Part shown: piece after piece, positions 5,810 to 6,811 of the stretch
How positions within the stretch are numbered: the first letter of the stretch is position 1
How the letters are laid out: each line of letters opens with the position of its first letter
Origin: JAPLFM01 sp964650885
Lineage (GTDB): Bacteria > Bacteroidota > Ignavibacteria > Kapaibacteriales > UBA2268
Length of the DNA: 6,811 nucleotides
Assembly (NCBI GenBank): GCA_964650885.1
Contig: CAZYXG010000075.1
Location: forward strand, 1-6,811
Direction: 5' to 3'
The notes under the pieces: model-generated
What the model was told of the DNA's origin: nothing
The model's input: only the letters and a program-made list of their open reading frames with translations
The model's database searches: none
Program-made: the position numbers and the translations under genes

Positions 5810-5841
5810 TTTGTTAAGTCAGTAAGATTTTGTTAAGTTTG
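5810..5841 (+). promoter_or_regulatory. Candidate promoter of the lipoprotein gene
   Basis: TTTG (5810-5813) followed after 20 bases by TAAGTTTG (5834-5841) is an exact Bacteroidota-type promoter pair (TTTG and TAnnTTTG). Transcription would start near 5846, about 25 bases before the ATG at 5871. The 10-base word TTTGTTAAGT occurs twice, at 5810-5819 and 5829-5838, overlapping both elements 19 bases apart, so a regulator could bind as a tandem dimer. This is the best promoter-like match in the window. Confidence 0.55.
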
Positions 5842-5870
5842 TATTTACTTAAACTATATTGGTAAATTTG

Positions 5871-6626
5871 ATGAAATTAACTTTGATTTTGACTTTAGCA
5901 CTAATTTTCACTGCATGTTCAACCACATATCATCAAATCTTTACAGTAGAATCTGAGAATAGCACTATTCTAGGTAACAAAATTATGTTTGAAGATAGTA
6001 ATATAATTGTTTCTTATAATTTGTGGTCTGTTGGAGGTGAAGTTGAATTTTCAGTCTATAACAAATCTAATTCAGATATTACTTTAGATTTAACTAAATC
6101 ATACTTCGTTTTAAATGATTTATCTTATGAATATTACCAAAATAGGTCATATTCAAGTTCGTCAAGTAATTCTTCTGAATTTGGCAAACTGGAAGTCGTC
6201 GAAAATAAGCAACAAGCAAATACACTATCAGAATCTTCAACTAAAACAGTAATGTTAACTATTAGTGAAAAGTCTCAAGTAAATATACCTCCTAAAGCTT
6301 TGAAATATTTTTCAGAGTTTAAAATCTCTCAAAACATTTATAGAAACTGTGATTTAGTGCTGTTTAATAGTAGGAGTAGAAAAATTAATGCTCTAAATTT
6401 TAGTAAAACTGAATCACCTTTTATATTTTCCAATATATTAACTTATTCCAATAATGGAGTTGTAAAAAGATTACAAAATAATTTTTATGTTGCTGTAATT
6501 GAGAATTATGAATCAGAAAGTTTGTTTGTCAAGATTGAAAAAGATGAATGCGGCAATTTAATGGAACTACCAAAATACATTTACAAAAATCCAGCTCCCA
6601 ATAGATTTTATTTTAAATATAAATAG
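5871..6626 (+). CDS. Putative lipoprotein of unknown function
   Basis: This is a 251-residue predicted lipoprotein. The N-terminus MKLTLILTLALIFTAC is a short lipoprotein signal with Cys16 as the lipidation site; Phe at -3 is unusual but tolerated. The mature part has an NIIVSYNLWSVGGEVEFSVY block (44-63), a serine-rich patch (95-102), and a C-terminal half with RNCDLVLF (158-165), FIFSNI (184-189) and NNFYVAVIENY (203-213). From memory this pattern resembles a Bacteroidota family of uncharacterised lipoproteins, probably beta-rich; no function is known to me. I place the start at ATG 5871 rather than the in-frame TTG at 5859, because the signal peptide then begins with MK. The gene is visibly AT-richer than fumC, has its own promoter-like motif, and is flanked by short repeats. 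Recent acquisition is possible but unproven. Confidence 0.7.
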   Translation: MKLTLILTLALIFTACSTTYHQIFTVESENSTILGNKIMFEDSNIIVSYNLWSVGGEVEFSVYNKSNSDITLDLTKSYFVLNDLSYEYYQNRSYSSSSSNSSEFGKLEVVENKQQANTLSESSTKTVMLTISEKSQVNIPPKALKYFSEFKISQNIYRNCDLVLFNSRSRKINALNFSKTESPFIFSNILTYSNNGVVKRLQNNFYVAVIENYESESLFVKIEKDECGNLMELPKYIYKNPAPNRFYFKYK

Positions 6627-6644
6627 TGAAATAAGAAAATATGT

Positions 6645-6682
6645 AAATGCAAACGAAATATACATTATCGAAATGCAAACGA
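6645..6682 (+). repeat. Direct repeat AAATGCAAACGA, copies 2 and 3
   Basis: AAATGCAAACGA occurs exactly at 6645-6656 and 6671-6682, 26 bases apart start to start, just after the lipoprotein gene. A shorter copy (AAATGCAAAC) lies before the same gene at 5765-5774. The spacing suits paired binding sites, or the copies may be remnants of a dispersed repeat. No CRISPR-like regularity is present. Confidence 0.45.
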
Positions 6683-6702
6683 TTAAAACACAAATATTCA
6701 TA

Positions 6703-6811
6703 ATGTTATTGAAATTTTTCATATCCTATTTCTTCCACAAAACTTATGCCAAAAATAAGCCGAAAGGAATGAACCCAACGGCTTTAATTTCAATTGGTTA
6801 TAACTATATTA
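6703..6811 (+). CDS. Short open frame running off the window (doubtful)
   Basis: From ATG 6703 a frame stays open for 36 codons to the window edge. It would start MLLKFFISYFFHK and contain KPKGMNPTALI. No family is recognised, there is no ribosome site, and the frame runs through a hairpin (6757-6784). It may be a chance frame over a repeat, or the first part of a real gene. The stretch 6627-6702 upstream holds only the short repeats. Confidence 0.15.
   Translation, partial: MLLKFFISYFFHKTYAKNKPKGMNPTALISIGYNYI
6757..6784 (-). terminator. Possible terminator hairpin, gene entering from right
   Basis: AAGCCG and CGGCTT form a six-base-pair GC-rich stem with a 16-base loop. On the minus strand it is followed by ATTTTT. 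All three minus-strand frames meet a stop within about 20 bases of the right edge, so a minus-strand gene could end just beyond or at the edge and use this hairpin. On the plus strand the T run is poor, making it a weak end for the lipoprotein transcript. Confidence 0.35.

Noticed and set aside
5859..5870. TTG start four codons upstream for the lipoprotein gene
   Set aside because: The ATG at 5871 gives a normal MK-type lipoprotein signal, while the TTG would add four unneeded residues and lies closer to the predicted transcription start.
6645..6682. CRISPR-like array
   Set aside because: Only two 12-base copies occur, with a 14-base gap; repeats and spacers are far too short and too few.

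Overview
The window reads as an ordinary chromosomal stretch of a low-GC bacterium from the Bacteroidota/Chlorobiota (FCB) side of the tree. Three things suggest this: promoter-like TTTG...TAnnTTTG pairs upstream of several genes, mostly absent or weak Shine-Dalgarno sequences, and a C-terminal lipoprotein gene whose protein resembles, from memory, an uncharacterised Bacteroidota family. Spot counts of 60 bases give about 42% GC inside fumC and about 28% in the lipoprotein gene. The species cannot be named from this sequence; an uncultured Kapabacteria- or Ignavibacteria-like lineage is a guess only.

Left part (1-2055): ssrA, the tmRNA of ribosome rescue, lies on the minus strand with its own intrinsic terminator and a Bacteroidota-type promoter. 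It is divergent from fumC, a complete class II fumarase on the plus strand that ends at a strong terminator hairpin.

Middle (2053-4467): a convergent minus-strand gene encodes a 528-residue multi-pass membrane protein with a GT-C glycosyltransferase look and a probable TTG start. A 168-base divergent region separates it from the rplU-rpmA operon (ribosomal proteins L21 and L27), which is closed by a perfect 12-bp terminator hairpin.

Right part (4469-6811): folB and folK, two consecutive steps of folate synthesis, are followed by an overlapping small SemiSWEET-type transporter gene, apparently as one transcript. Next comes an AT-rich lipoprotein gene of unknown role with its own promoter-like motif. 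It is flanked by three copies of a short AAATGCAAAC repeat. The last bases hold a hairpin and a short open frame that runs off the window.

Most of the window is housekeeping: trans-translation, the TCA cycle, ribosome assembly and folate. I see no defence system, mobile element, CRISPR array or tRNA gene, and no convincing new multi-gene system. The points most worth a second look are the tmRNA tag ending in LVA with no encoded CCA, the SemiSWEET gene coupled to folK, the unknown lipoprotein with its short repeats, and an altered otherwise conserved stretch in L27.
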